A DNA stretch of 64,000 bases from Thalassotalea insulae (lineage in GTDB: Bacteria; Pseudomonadota; Gammaproteobacteria; Enterobacterales; Alteromonadaceae). The notes below the pieces were generated by a model. The model had not been told where the DNA came from. It saw only the letters and a program-made list of their open reading frames with translations, and did not search any database. The stretch is from the NCBI RefSeq assembly GCF_030161395.1, contig NZ_BSST01000001.1, positions 4,154,001 through 4,218,000 on the forward strand, read 5' to 3'. The position numbers and the translations under genes were made by a program. This document shows, one piece after another, positions 25,839 through 33,941 of this stretch. How positions within the stretch are numbered: position 1 is the stretch's first letter; every line of letters begins with the position of its first letter.

Positions 25839-26327
25839 TTAATTCGTATCGAGTTCAGCTTGTACTGCTCTTTGAGCACGTTGGTGTGCTCGGCTTTTTG
25901 TATCGCCTGTCATAGTTCTGCGTGTATATCCTGAAACTTCGCGCATACTATCGGGTGACAAATTCCTATATTTTGTAGTACTTCTCCCAGCACCACGTCC
26001 TCTGCCCCTAAATACTTGATGTACTTCCCTTGTTTTCGGATGATAATGTACTTCAGCAGATTCACCTTCGTCGTTATGAAAAGATATGATCTCAGTCTCT
26101 ATCTCTCCATCCTTTTGTTGTGTCGTTACACTACTTCCCGCTATTGTTTCCGGATTAAATAGCTGATGACGTTTTAAACCAGAACCTCCAGCTCTTGTGC
26201 TTATAGCCACGCCACCAGCCGCTGCAAACTCAGTATCTCTATTCGCATCATTTTCCCGACTCTCTGTAAGGCTGTCTTGATAAGCTCTTATTTCAGCAGC
26301 TTTATTTTTTCGTTTTTCCCTCGGCAT
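25839..26327 (-). CDS. Small unrecognised protein in the T6SS locus
   Basis: 162 residues, GGAG nine bases before the ATG. The N-terminus is highly charged (MPREKRKNKAAEIRAYQDSL). The middle has a beta-like stretch (TEIISFHNDEGESAEVHYHP) and the C-terminal third is Arg-rich (FRGRGRGAGRSTTKYR). There is no signal peptide. Part of its centre resembles the 234-residue protein at 23829 (F.NDEGE). A weaker sigma-54 promoter match lies 85 bases upstream, so it may head the transcript of the three small genes. No family recognised. Confidence 0.6.
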   Translation of the reverse strand: MPREKRKNKAAEIRAYQDSLTESRENDANRDTEFAAAGGVAISTRAGGSGLKRHQLFNPETIAGSSVTTQQKDGEIETEIISFHNDEGESAEVHYHPKTREVHQVFRGRGRGAGRSTTKYRNLSPDSMREVSGYTRRTMTGDTKSRAHQRAQRAVQAELDTN

Positions 26328-26411
26328 AATTCACACTCCATATTGGTTCGTTCAAAAGGTCAGAGTTCTTGAAACCTTAGCTGCTTATACCTTTTAATTT
26401 ACGTTGAGGTA

Positions 26412-26426
26412 GCATAACAAATACCA
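26412..26426 (-). promoter_or_regulatory. Weaker sigma-54 promoter candidate before the small genes
   Basis: Minus strand TGGTATTTGTTATGC has GG and GC at the exact -24/-12 distance but T instead of C at the fourth base and ATGC instead of TTGC. Predicted start near 26400, about 73 bases before the 162-residue gene. Confidence 0.4.
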
Positions 26427-26560
26427 ACTTTAACAAAGCCAAAAAACAATTTAACACCTTGATAAACAAATAATTTTAATCATGCATCTTGTAACCAAAA
26501 ACGCCACCGACACGGAGAAAACCACCCAAGCGGGTCAGCACTTACACATCCGCACTTTAA

Positions 26561-27622
26561 TCACACCAACTCCAGTTCTGACTCCATATCCACAAACAAC
26601 TGTTCCAGCTCGGCTTTTATATCCACTTCCGACTTTTCCGGTCCAAGGTAATACAAATTCTCATGGTCATAAGGCGGCTCAACTTCAAAAGACAACCGCT
26701 TAAAACCAATTTTATTCAGCGCTTTTTGCGAGGGTTCGTTGTAGTCATAGGCCTTGGCATAACAGCAGTGCATGCCGAGGTAATCAAAACCAAGATTTAG
26801 CAAAAGATTTACGGCCTTTGGGCCAAATCCCATGCCCTGAAAATCTTCACCTAACCAGTAATAAAAAAAGCCAACATCGTTAAAAATTTCTAATGAAACC
26901 GAGCCGATGACTCCCCATTTGCTATGCACCACGGCAAATAAAAAACACCTAGGATCTTTAGCATATACTTGCAACCAATCCTGCCAGTGCTGGTCATTTT
27001 CAAATCTGGGTAAGTTGCATAGTTGGGCGATACTTTGCTCTTGCCATTCATCTTGCTCTTTGGATTGAGAGTACTGAGAGTAAATCCAACGAAAGGATTC
27101 AATGTGAAAATGTTGTAATGGCGTTAATACGAGTTCCTGTTCCATGCAGGCATCAGTTGGCCAACAACCGTTATTGTGCGTTTGCAGCTTTTGCTGAGCA
27201 TAGCCATAAAATGAAAATAGCTCGGGGGTTTGATAATGAGTCAATAACGCGCTTCTTAAGGTATCAACGGCTTGAGCTGGCGAACCTATTTGGATCCAGG
27301 CCTCGGCTCTGTGTATGGCGATGTACTCCCCAGCAATTCGTGCTCTTACTTCGCCAGAAAGCCCCCTTTGTTTAGAACCTATTAATTCCGTGAGATGTAA
27401 AACCAGGGGCCAGTCGCAGAGCCTTAGCGCCAGTTGCAACAGCAAATCGCCGTCGGTTTCATCAACAACATAGGTATCGCAAATTTCGCGCAGCCTGATC
27501 ATCCAGTGCAGCCGCTCATTTGCATTAATTTGCTGGCGCTGTAATTGCTCAAATTCTGTTTGCCAATGGCTGTCCCCTTGCTCCTGTGCAGGGGTTAATT
27601 CGGCTTTTGCTATGGCGACCAT
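26561..27622 (-). CDS. GNAT acetyltransferase with N-terminal helical repeat domain
   Basis: 353 residues. Residues 1 to about 160 are helical with TPR-like pairs (LALRLCDWPLVLHLTELIG, RAEAWIQIGSPAQAVDTL). From about 190 to 330 there is a RimL-type GNAT fold: CFLFAVVHSKWGVIGSVSLE, FYYWLGEDFQGMGFGPKAVN (the acetyl-CoA loop, Q/G-x-G) and ALNKIGFKRL. The combination next to tssA suggests a T6SS-dedicated protein-modifying enzyme, for example acting on a secreted or structural protein; this is inference. It ends the structural operon; no terminator is seen after it. Confidence 0.75.
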   Translation of the reverse strand: MVAIAKAELTPAQEQGDSHWQTEFEQLQRQQINANERLHWMIRLREICDTYVVDETDGDLLLQLALRLCDWPLVLHLTELIGSKQRGLSGEVRARIAGEYIAIHRAEAWIQIGSPAQAVDTLRSALLTHYQTPELFSFYGYAQQKLQTHNNGCWPTDACMEQELVLTPLQHFHIESFRWIYSQYSQSKEQDEWQEQSIAQLCNLPRFENDQHWQDWLQVYAKDPRCFLFAVVHSKWGVIGSVSLEIFNDVGFFYYWLGEDFQGMGFGPKAVNLLLNLGFDYLGMHCCYAKAYDYNEPSQKALNKIGFKRLSFEVEPPYDHENLYYLGPEKSEVDIKAELEQLFVDMESELELV

Positions 27623-27655
27623 ACTTATTCCCTTGAGGTAGACTTAGCTGATGGG

Positions 27656-27916
27656 TTAATCAAAGGCGGTATAAGTTTTGTCATGATGTTCCCTACCAAT
27701 TTTTCGTTCGAAACCCTTGCCGAAATTTTCATGTCCGTGAATCACAAAAAAAGAGCCTCTACGTCCGACAGGTCGATGCACTTCATATGAACGTGTTTTT
27801 TTAGTTCCGGTAGCTCGTCTTTGATTTTTTCTGGCATCTATTTCAGTTTCATAAACATCTGCTACCTTATCAACAGGTGTTTTTTTTCCTTGTCTGCCAT
27901 AGCCTAATTTCGGCAT
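27656..27916 (-). CDS. Small basic unrecognised protein between tssA and the GNAT gene
   Basis: 86 residues, AGGAG nine bases before the ATG. It is very basic (MPKLGYGRQGKKTPVDKVAD, RKNQRRATGTKKTRSYEV) and ends in a Gly/His/Phe-rich segment (RRGSFFVIHGHENFGKGF). It has no membrane segment. It lies 21 bases after tssA, within the structural operon. It is similar in size and charge to the small proteins between 25 and 26.3 kb, suggesting one functional class. No family recognised. Confidence 0.6.
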   Translation of the reverse strand: MPKLGYGRQGKKTPVDKVADVYETEIDARKNQRRATGTKKTRSYEVHRPVGRRGSFFVIHGHENFGKGFERKIGREHHDKTYTAFD

Positions 27917-27937
27917 AACTTTGCTCCTGACTAAACG

Positions 27938-29053
27938 CTATTTTTCAATACCCATCATCTCAAAAACATTGATTTGTCCCTGCTTGGACAAAAATACCTC
28001 TTGATAAAGTGCCGGCGCGCTTTGCTTACCCCAGTCGCAGGCGGTATAAACCAGATAAGGCACCATAGAATGGGGATCGTCTTTAATAAGAAAATCCGCT
28101 GCCCGGCGCAGTGCGGCAAACGCATCTTCTCTGGTAGTCAATGGTCCTGTTGCACCTTCGCCGGAATCACCTCCACCTCCACCTGCGCCATGTTGCCCTT
28201 CCCCTTTATCCCCTCCTTCAGCATTGTTATCTGACGCTGGTGCCATTGATATTCCTCGCCGTTCTAGTTCTGAAATCATCATTTGTGTAATTTCGTTCAG
28301 CACTCCCGTCATATCGCCAAAGCCAGGGCTATCATCACCGCACTTTTGGTCCAGCCAGTTTTGTAAATAATCGATGGCCATTAACGCGTCTTCAATCTGA
28401 GTAACCAAATTGAAGAAATGCTCAGATTCGGTAGCCAATATGCGTTGTTTAAAATCGTCAACGGTTAAACGGTCACCAATATTTTTCAGTTGTTTTTGTT
28501 TAAGGAGTTTTTCCGTATATTGTGCAGCTTCCCAGTCGTTCCAACTGACTTCTCCACCATCAAGTTTTGCTAAGGTCAACGGCAGCGTTTTAATTACCGG
28601 TGTTAGTTTGGTATTGATCCAGCTTAAGGGGTTAGTGCGAAACTCAACATCGCCATCCATCATTTGCGGATACATGTTATCCCAGTAATGTTCACACAGT
28701 TGTTGCACCAGTAAAGCGGCTGGTGCAATACCGGCAAAACCTTCCAGGTGCAAACTGGCCTCAAACAGCCAGATCCCCAGTTGTAAATCTTTGCTCTTGT
28801 TAGCCAGTGCTTCTAGGGCAGCATTTTTGACTTGAGACCAATCGGCAGTTTTCAGATCTTTCTCCCATACCCCTACAGGCAAAGTAGGATCATCAAACTT
28901 TCTTGCTGCTTTAATGGTAGAATACACACCGTTATGACGTACGGATTCCCCGACGCCATCCTCACCAATAGGTGACATTAAGTCTTCTAATGAGTACCCC
29001 ATGTGATACTGCATATATTCGTCAGGTTGTTGTTCTGCGGTTCTCAATCTCAT
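27938..29053 (-). CDS. tssA: T6SS protein TssA
   Basis: 371 residues. The ImpA_N-type domain is visible (EDLMSPIGEDGVGESVRHNG near residue 21, then WSQVKNAALEALANKSKDLQ and GIWLFEASLHLEGFAGIAPA). The C-terminal part has a Gly-rich low-complexity linker (GQHGAGGGGGDSGEG) and a final helical domain (SMVPYLVYTACDWG). TssA primes the baseplate and coordinates tail-tube and sheath polymerisation. AGGAG lies nine bases before the ATG; tssM is 31 bases upstream. Confidence 0.88.
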   Translation of the reverse strand: MRLRTAEQQPDEYMQYHMGYSLEDLMSPIGEDGVGESVRHNGVYSTIKAARKFDDPTLPVGVWEKDLKTADWSQVKNAALEALANKSKDLQLGIWLFEASLHLEGFAGIAPAALLVQQLCEHYWDNMYPQMMDGDVEFRTNPLSWINTKLTPVIKTLPLTLAKLDGGEVSWNDWEAAQYTEKLLKQKQLKNIGDRLTVDDFKQRILATESEHFFNLVTQIEDALMAIDYLQNWLDQKCGDDSPGFGDMTGVLNEITQMMISELERRGISMAPASDNNAEGGDKGEGQHGAGGGGGDSGEGATGPLTTREDAFAALRRAADFLIKDDPHSMVPYLVYTACDWGKQSAPALYQEVFLSKQGQINVFEMMGIEK

Positions 29054-29084
29054 ATTCGTTGACTCCTAAAAATTAGGTTAATGC

Positions 29085-32000
29085 TCATTCGTTGAGCCCC
29101 GGCGCGTAAACCGGAAATTCATGAGGAATTGGGATGGCTACTAACTCTCCCTTCGCACCTTCCGACACTGCCTGAATCATTAAGTTTGAACGGCTGACAT
29201 AGGCTGGACCTTCCAAATGAGGTTGTTGACCTTTAATAGCTACAGGTACGTAAAATGACAGTAAGTGCTCGTTGTTATTAAGCGAAATCAGGTCCAAGCC
29301 GTATTCCTGCAACCATTGAAATAGGCCCCAATTACCTTTGCTCTGGAAAGTAGCAGTCAGCTTTTTATGATCCACAAATTGGTCGCTGGTGATTCTGTTA
29401 TCAGGCTGTCCAAGGGGTAAATAGGCCGAACCGGTGGCCCAGCGTAAGTTAAGAACCAAGGGATCTCCAGGTTGCCACATTATTTCCTTGGCACCATTAG
29501 GGAAACTGGCCAGGGTATTGCCACTTTGCACTGACCATTCAATTACCTGGTTACTGCCTTTGGCCTGGTTTCTTTTTCCTGCAACATTACCTAGGGCGTC
29601 GAAGTTAATATCAATGCTTGTCTGCCAAGTTTTGGCTTTGTCTTGCCAGGTACTGGAAAAGAAGTTGCTAATGCCATCCATCTTCACAATGAAATCGCGC
29701 CAGGCTCGGGGAATACTGTCGTCTTTTTGCATCATACTAGTGAGATCGGAGAGTAGATTCGTGGATATCAACCGATATTGCTCAAGAAAGTCCATCAGCA
29801 CTTTAGGTTTAATATCTTTAACCCCAGCTTGGCTGACATCTGCAAAGGGAAAATACCCACTTATCATCGTATTAAACAGGTTTGACACCCTCATATAGCG
29901 ATTGATAATGGCTTTTTTATCGGCTGAGGCACAATGTAAGTTCACTTGGCGTTCTATTTGATCCCGCCGAAAGGCGAACCAACCTAAATTGTCATGGGAC
30001 ACGTCAAAGTGTCCTTTGTCTGGACACTGGTTGTCGGTGATCTGCACCAGTTTGGTAGCGATTAAATCATCTAGTAACGCCACTTGATTATTAGGTTCTC
30101 CCCGATCAAATTTAGCTAAATCCTGCAAGGTAGTCTGCCAGCGCTGCACTAGAATATCACTCAGGCCACTTTCACTATTTTGCAGGTAATGCATAAGAGG
30201 TTGTGCATAATTAAAGGCGAAATAGCTCAAGCGCTGACGCTGATTAAGCAAGAAGGCCTGGATTTTTTTATCATCCCCCAAATTAAACATAGCTTGGGTA
30301 AAGTGTGGTTTTTGCCATTCTGGAGAAGCAACCGGTTGATACAAATGATATTCCATCACCAACTGCTCTAATAATTCTAGCTGTTGCCCAACAAATCCCT
30401 GTACCTGCTGATTGAGCCACAAAACATTGTTGTTATCACCCTGTTGTTGCAGCAGAGCCAACACCTGTAATAGCGGTTCTCGGACACTTTTAAAGCTATT
30501 AACTGCATTGCTTACTGCATGTTGTTGGTATGCCATTAAATCGTCTACAGGCTTAGGCTGACGTACCTGTTGTGATGGCCGGATCATTGCTTCACTGAGA
30601 AGACGGCGGGTGACATTTTGTAAACGTTGCTGCAACGCATTGTTAAATGAACCGGAGTGACCGTGTTGAGATGTGAAGGCCTGATAATTTAACAGCACAT
30701 CAACTAATTGCTGTAACGGGGCAACCTGCCACAAAACAATACCTTCAGACGAATCCACCACCGGTGCGTAAGCATTCTTCACGAAAGATAGCTTTGCAAT
30801 ATCTCCAAGTATCGCGATCAAGTTTTTTAGCTCTTGAGATTCGCTTAACAGAGCCTGGACATCAGTGCGAAATAACTCACCGAAAGGGGCAACTGTTAAA
30901 CCTAAGAGTTCATCTCGCACGACTTCATCACAGTCAGGCTGCGAAAATCGCTTAGTAATACGTGCTAATTGATCACTGTCATAACCAAAATCGGTCAAGT
31001 CATCACTCATGATCTGCATTTGTTCCAAAAGTAAGCCACAAGGACTATTTTGTGGTGATGTTGCCAACCAGTCTTCTTTGGTTACTTTCAGCCACAGTTG
31101 AAATTCGCGGATGCCAGCCTGGATATTCGAAGGTGGTAATCGCATATCTCTGCTAACGTTATTGGTCGCTCTTGTAAAATTCTGAATGGAGTCTACAGGC
31201 ACATTTTCTACGTGGGCAAGTAATGCCTCATGGAGTTTTTCAGACAGTTCATTTAGATAGCGAGTGCTGTGTTTGCGGCTGATTAAATCCTTGCTTTTGC
31301 GCAATTTTTCCACATCATAGTCTGTTGCTTGTATTGCACCGACAATCAATTCACTGTCTACGTTGACGCCTTTAGGAACCTTATTGTCATAAAGGTAGTT
31401 AAGTAAATCGGCAAAACGTTTACCGATACCTGGCTCTGATTCTATGGGGCCGGATAAATACATGAAATCCGAAAGTGCTTTTTCAAAAGAGATGAGCTGC
31501 ATCTGATACAAATGAAATTGCTTTCTTAACACCGAATATTCAGCGTCAGGGATCTTAGTTTGCGTTTCGACAATAAGTGCCTCGGCTCGTTGTTTCAGGC
31601 GACATTCCATACTGTGGAACAAATTATTCTGAAACAAATGAGTGGCTACAAGACCTTCTTGCTGGTTTTCGTCATAATCAAACCAGGACAAGGGCATGGC
31701 CAGAGAATCATAACCATCGCCAATGTCGCTCAGACCCATTAATAGTCGATAGGTGTCAGCTCCTTGGGCAGTGCAGTCAGGATCAATGTGTATTAGTCCT
31801 TGCAGTTTGTTTACGCTGAACTGATTAAACTCTTCGAGTTGTACGATTTCATACCCCATATTGGCTATTAATAACAAAGCTGTTGTGACAATGCCTATCT
31901 GGATACGGCGTAGCAATTTATTACTGGAGAAACGGCGTTTTTCTAAAATCGAACACAGGTTCTTTTCAGCAAAAATTTTCTCTTGAAACACATCTTCTAC

Positions 32001-33206
32001 AAACTGCGGATTTTCATTGATTTTACCAGTAAAATAAACGCCTCTTAGGGGCAGTGCTTCTTGTAGACTGCTGCGAGCGAAGGCCGACTTCATGACCTGC
32101 TCCAACGGAGCTTGTAGTTTAGAAAACTCATGTAGAAATAACATAAATTTGTCAATGTCAGAGATTTCTTTACCACCTGCAGCAACGCTCAATTGCGCGT
32201 TTTGCAAAGACTGCAATAATTGCTGAAAAATTTCTTTAATCCAATCCATGTTGAAGCCGATATCTAGGCGATAAGGGTTAGACCAGCCAATCATCTGCTC
32301 TTCCACCGCTTCGCCATGTGCTTCCCAAAAGGCTTTATAGCCTTCAATTTCATCACAATGGGTAATAAACAAATAAACCGGTAAGATAAAACCGGATATT
32401 TTTTGGGTTTGCCATAACTGCTGAAAGAGCTGCTCACCCAACTCTTCCAAAACTGCCGGAGATTCCCTGCTCAATAAGGTCTTCGCGGATATACACAATA
32501 TGATATTATCTATAGGTCGCTCTGGTCGGTAGAGTTGTAACTGTCCCAGCAGTGACCGAAACTTGTTGTTATCAGGTTCGATGATGACCCCGTGATCGAA
32601 AAAATTCCAACCACTATCCGCACCCGTTAATCGTCTTTCTCTTGGGAGAATATTCGTCCTCCGACCTTTTTTAACCGCATTAATTAATTGACTTTTACCA
32701 CTGCCGTTCTCTCCCATAAGTAATGTCCAGGGAAGTTTATAACGCCACTCTCTTTGGGTCGTTAAATACTGAATGGCGTTCATGGCTTTACGGGTTTGCA
32801 GGAAAGAATTGAATTTGCTGCTTTTCTCTTTCTCTTTTTCTTTTTCTTTTTCTTTGACTTTAACCGACCGTTTATTAATGGCACAAGCAAGATATTTCAG
32901 CGGGCCAGCCACCAGTTTAAACAGCCTACTACCTGATCTGCCCAACAGCATGGCACTGTTAATGGTTACACCCTTCAGCCTTTTAAATAACCACACCCCT
33001 AATAAAACAGTAAGTACTAACGCAAACACCACGGTCAGCGCTTGCCATAACGGATCTTGCCAGATGGGTTTTAACTGTTCGATTATCGGATACAACCTTT
33101 CTATCAGGGCTTCAAATAATTCACCAATACTATGGCTTACTTTATGAAAAAGATTGTACAACCATCGGTTTATCGTCCCCATTAAGGTGCTCAGATGGAA
33201 ATCCAT
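29085..33206 (-). CDS. tssM: T6SS membrane complex protein TssM (IcmF family)
   Basis: 1373 residues from ATG 33206, which overlaps the tssL stop by 16 bases and has GGGGTGG just upstream; a longer in-frame extension inside tssL is unlikely. Membrane helices lie near residues 50-75 and again near 455-475. The cytoplasmic loop carries a Walker A motif (MGENGSGKS, about 160-168), so it is of the NTP-binding type. The long C-terminal periplasmic region ends with the IcmF_C-type beta domain that contacts TssJ. A Lys-Glu repeat precedes the Walker A domain. It spans the inner membrane and periplasm as the channel of the secretion machine. Confidence 0.93.
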   Translation of the reverse strand: MDFHLSTLMGTINRWLYNLFHKVSHSIGELFEALIERLYPIIEQLKPIWQDPLWQALTVVFALVLTVLLGVWLFKRLKGVTINSAMLLGRSGSRLFKLVAGPLKYLACAINKRSVKVKEKEKEKEKEKSSKFNSFLQTRKAMNAIQYLTTQREWRYKLPWTLLMGENGSGKSQLINAVKKGRRTNILPRERRLTGADSGWNFFDHGVIIEPDNNKFRSLLGQLQLYRPERPIDNIILCISAKTLLSRESPAVLEELGEQLFQQLWQTQKISGFILPVYLFITHCDEIEGYKAFWEAHGEAVEEQMIGWSNPYRLDIGFNMDWIKEIFQQLLQSLQNAQLSVAAGGKEISDIDKFMLFLHEFSKLQAPLEQVMKSAFARSSLQEALPLRGVYFTGKINENPQFVEDVFQEKIFAEKNLCSILEKRRFSSNKLLRRIQIGIVTTALLLIANMGYEIVQLEEFNQFSVNKLQGLIHIDPDCTAQGADTYRLLMGLSDIGDGYDSLAMPLSWFDYDENQQEGLVATHLFQNNLFHSMECRLKQRAEALIVETQTKIPDAEYSVLRKQFHLYQMQLISFEKALSDFMYLSGPIESEPGIGKRFADLLNYLYDNKVPKGVNVDSELIVGAIQATDYDVEKLRKSKDLISRKHSTRYLNELSEKLHEALLAHVENVPVDSIQNFTRATNNVSRDMRLPPSNIQAGIREFQLWLKVTKEDWLATSPQNSPCGLLLEQMQIMSDDLTDFGYDSDQLARITKRFSQPDCDEVVRDELLGLTVAPFGELFRTDVQALLSESQELKNLIAILGDIAKLSFVKNAYAPVVDSSEGIVLWQVAPLQQLVDVLLNYQAFTSQHGHSGSFNNALQQRLQNVTRRLLSEAMIRPSQQVRQPKPVDDLMAYQQHAVSNAVNSFKSVREPLLQVLALLQQQGDNNNVLWLNQQVQGFVGQQLELLEQLVMEYHLYQPVASPEWQKPHFTQAMFNLGDDKKIQAFLLNQRQRLSYFAFNYAQPLMHYLQNSESGLSDILVQRWQTTLQDLAKFDRGEPNNQVALLDDLIATKLVQITDNQCPDKGHFDVSHDNLGWFAFRRDQIERQVNLHCASADKKAIINRYMRVSNLFNTMISGYFPFADVSQAGVKDIKPKVLMDFLEQYRLISTNLLSDLTSMMQKDDSIPRAWRDFIVKMDGISNFFSSTWQDKAKTWQTSIDINFDALGNVAGKRNQAKGSNQVIEWSVQSGNTLASFPNGAKEIMWQPGDPLVLNLRWATGSAYLPLGQPDNRITSDQFVDHKKLTATFQSKGNWGLFQWLQEYGLDLISLNNNEHLLSFYVPVAIKGQQPHLEGPAYVSRSNLMIQAVSEGAKGELVAIPIPHEFPVYAPGLNE
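32822..32855. repeat. Hexanucleotide microsatellite inside tssM
   Basis: The plus strand shows CTTTTT-type units repeated three times perfectly with imperfect units on both sides, encoding KVKEKEKEKEKEKSSK near residues 115-130 of TssM. Unit loss or gain by six bases would keep the frame. Confidence 0.75.
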
Positions 33207-33937
33207 TTGTCCACCCCGTGATTTAGTGCCAACCAGGCGATAATGCCAATGATGATGTAAAGAGCTAATCCATAAACGGCGCCACGATGCCAATTGGATA
33301 TTGGTGCTAGACGCTGTTCCTGCAAAGAAACCAGGCAATGTTCATAGGCCTCCTGGTGGATGATTTCTCTGGCAGATGGTTGGTTTTGCGCCACAATATT
33401 AAACAGCTTACGGCGGTATTTAGTCAGCTCCTCCTGATTATCGTGGAATTTTCCCGCAAACCCCAATCGTAACGTCATCAAATAAACAGCAGCCAACTGC
33501 ATTTCCATTTCGTCATAAGTGCCGTCTGCCAATAAGTCATCGACATCACGATAAAAAGTGCCGCCAGCCGAGCAGCTCTGAAAAAAATGATCTTCTAATA
33601 AGGCTTCATTCCATTGCTCACTTCCCGGCCAATCTATTTGCAAAAGAAATAATTCATCCGCTAACGCACACATGGCAAAACAGGCTTTATCTAGTAGCTC
33701 AAGTTGACGGTCGGTAAGACGGTTATCCTTCCAATATAGGCGCTTTTGGGCTATCCATTGTGAAAGTATGAGATTGATGGCTGTGGCAATTTCGTTATCG
33801 TTGGGAGCTTCCTGCAAACGCAAAATGATTTTGGCTTCAAGCGCCAGACGGTCCTGTGCAATCCACTTTTTGATAGTGGCTATCTTCTGATAAAACTCAT
33901 TCATCAGGTTAACTAGATTAAAAGCCGCAACGCTCAT
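33191..33937 (-). CDS. tssL: T6SS membrane complex protein TssL (DotU family)
   Basis: 248 residues. The cytoplasmic helical domain shows ACFAMCALADELFLLQIDWP, close to the DotU signature CALDE, and FYRDVDDLLADGTYDEMEMQ. One C-terminal membrane helix (GAVYGLALYIIIGIIAWLAL, about 220-242) anchors it. There is no C-terminal OmpA-like peptidoglycan-binding extension, so wall anchoring must come from another protein. It lies four bases after tssK and overlaps tssM. Confidence 0.9.
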   Translation of the reverse strand: MSVAAFNLVNLMNEFYQKIATIKKWIAQDRLALEAKIILRLQEAPNDNEIATAINLILSQWIAQKRLYWKDNRLTDRQLELLDKACFAMCALADELFLLQIDWPGSEQWNEALLEDHFFQSCSAGGTFYRDVDDLLADGTYDEMEMQLAAVYLMTLRLGFAGKFHDNQEELTKYRRKLFNIVAQNQPSAREIIHQEAYEHCLVSLQEQRLAPISNWHRGAVYGLALYIIIGIIAWLALNHGVDKWISI

Positions 33938-33941
33938 AAAA

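Larger units (their letters stand above)
25436..26380. repeat. 23-bp direct repeat flanking two small genes
   Basis: GGTCAGAGTCCTTGAAGCCT at 25436 (continuing TAG) and GGTCAGAGTTCTTGAAACCT at 26358 (continuing TAG) agree at 21 of 23 positions. They bracket the 77- and 162-residue genes, suggesting the interval was inserted, duplicated or shuffled as a cassette. Confidence 0.55.

Noticed and set aside
29085..33338. tssM start 44 codons further upstream
   Set aside because: This would lie deep inside tssL with no ribosome-binding site, whereas ATG 33206 has one and the usual short overlap.
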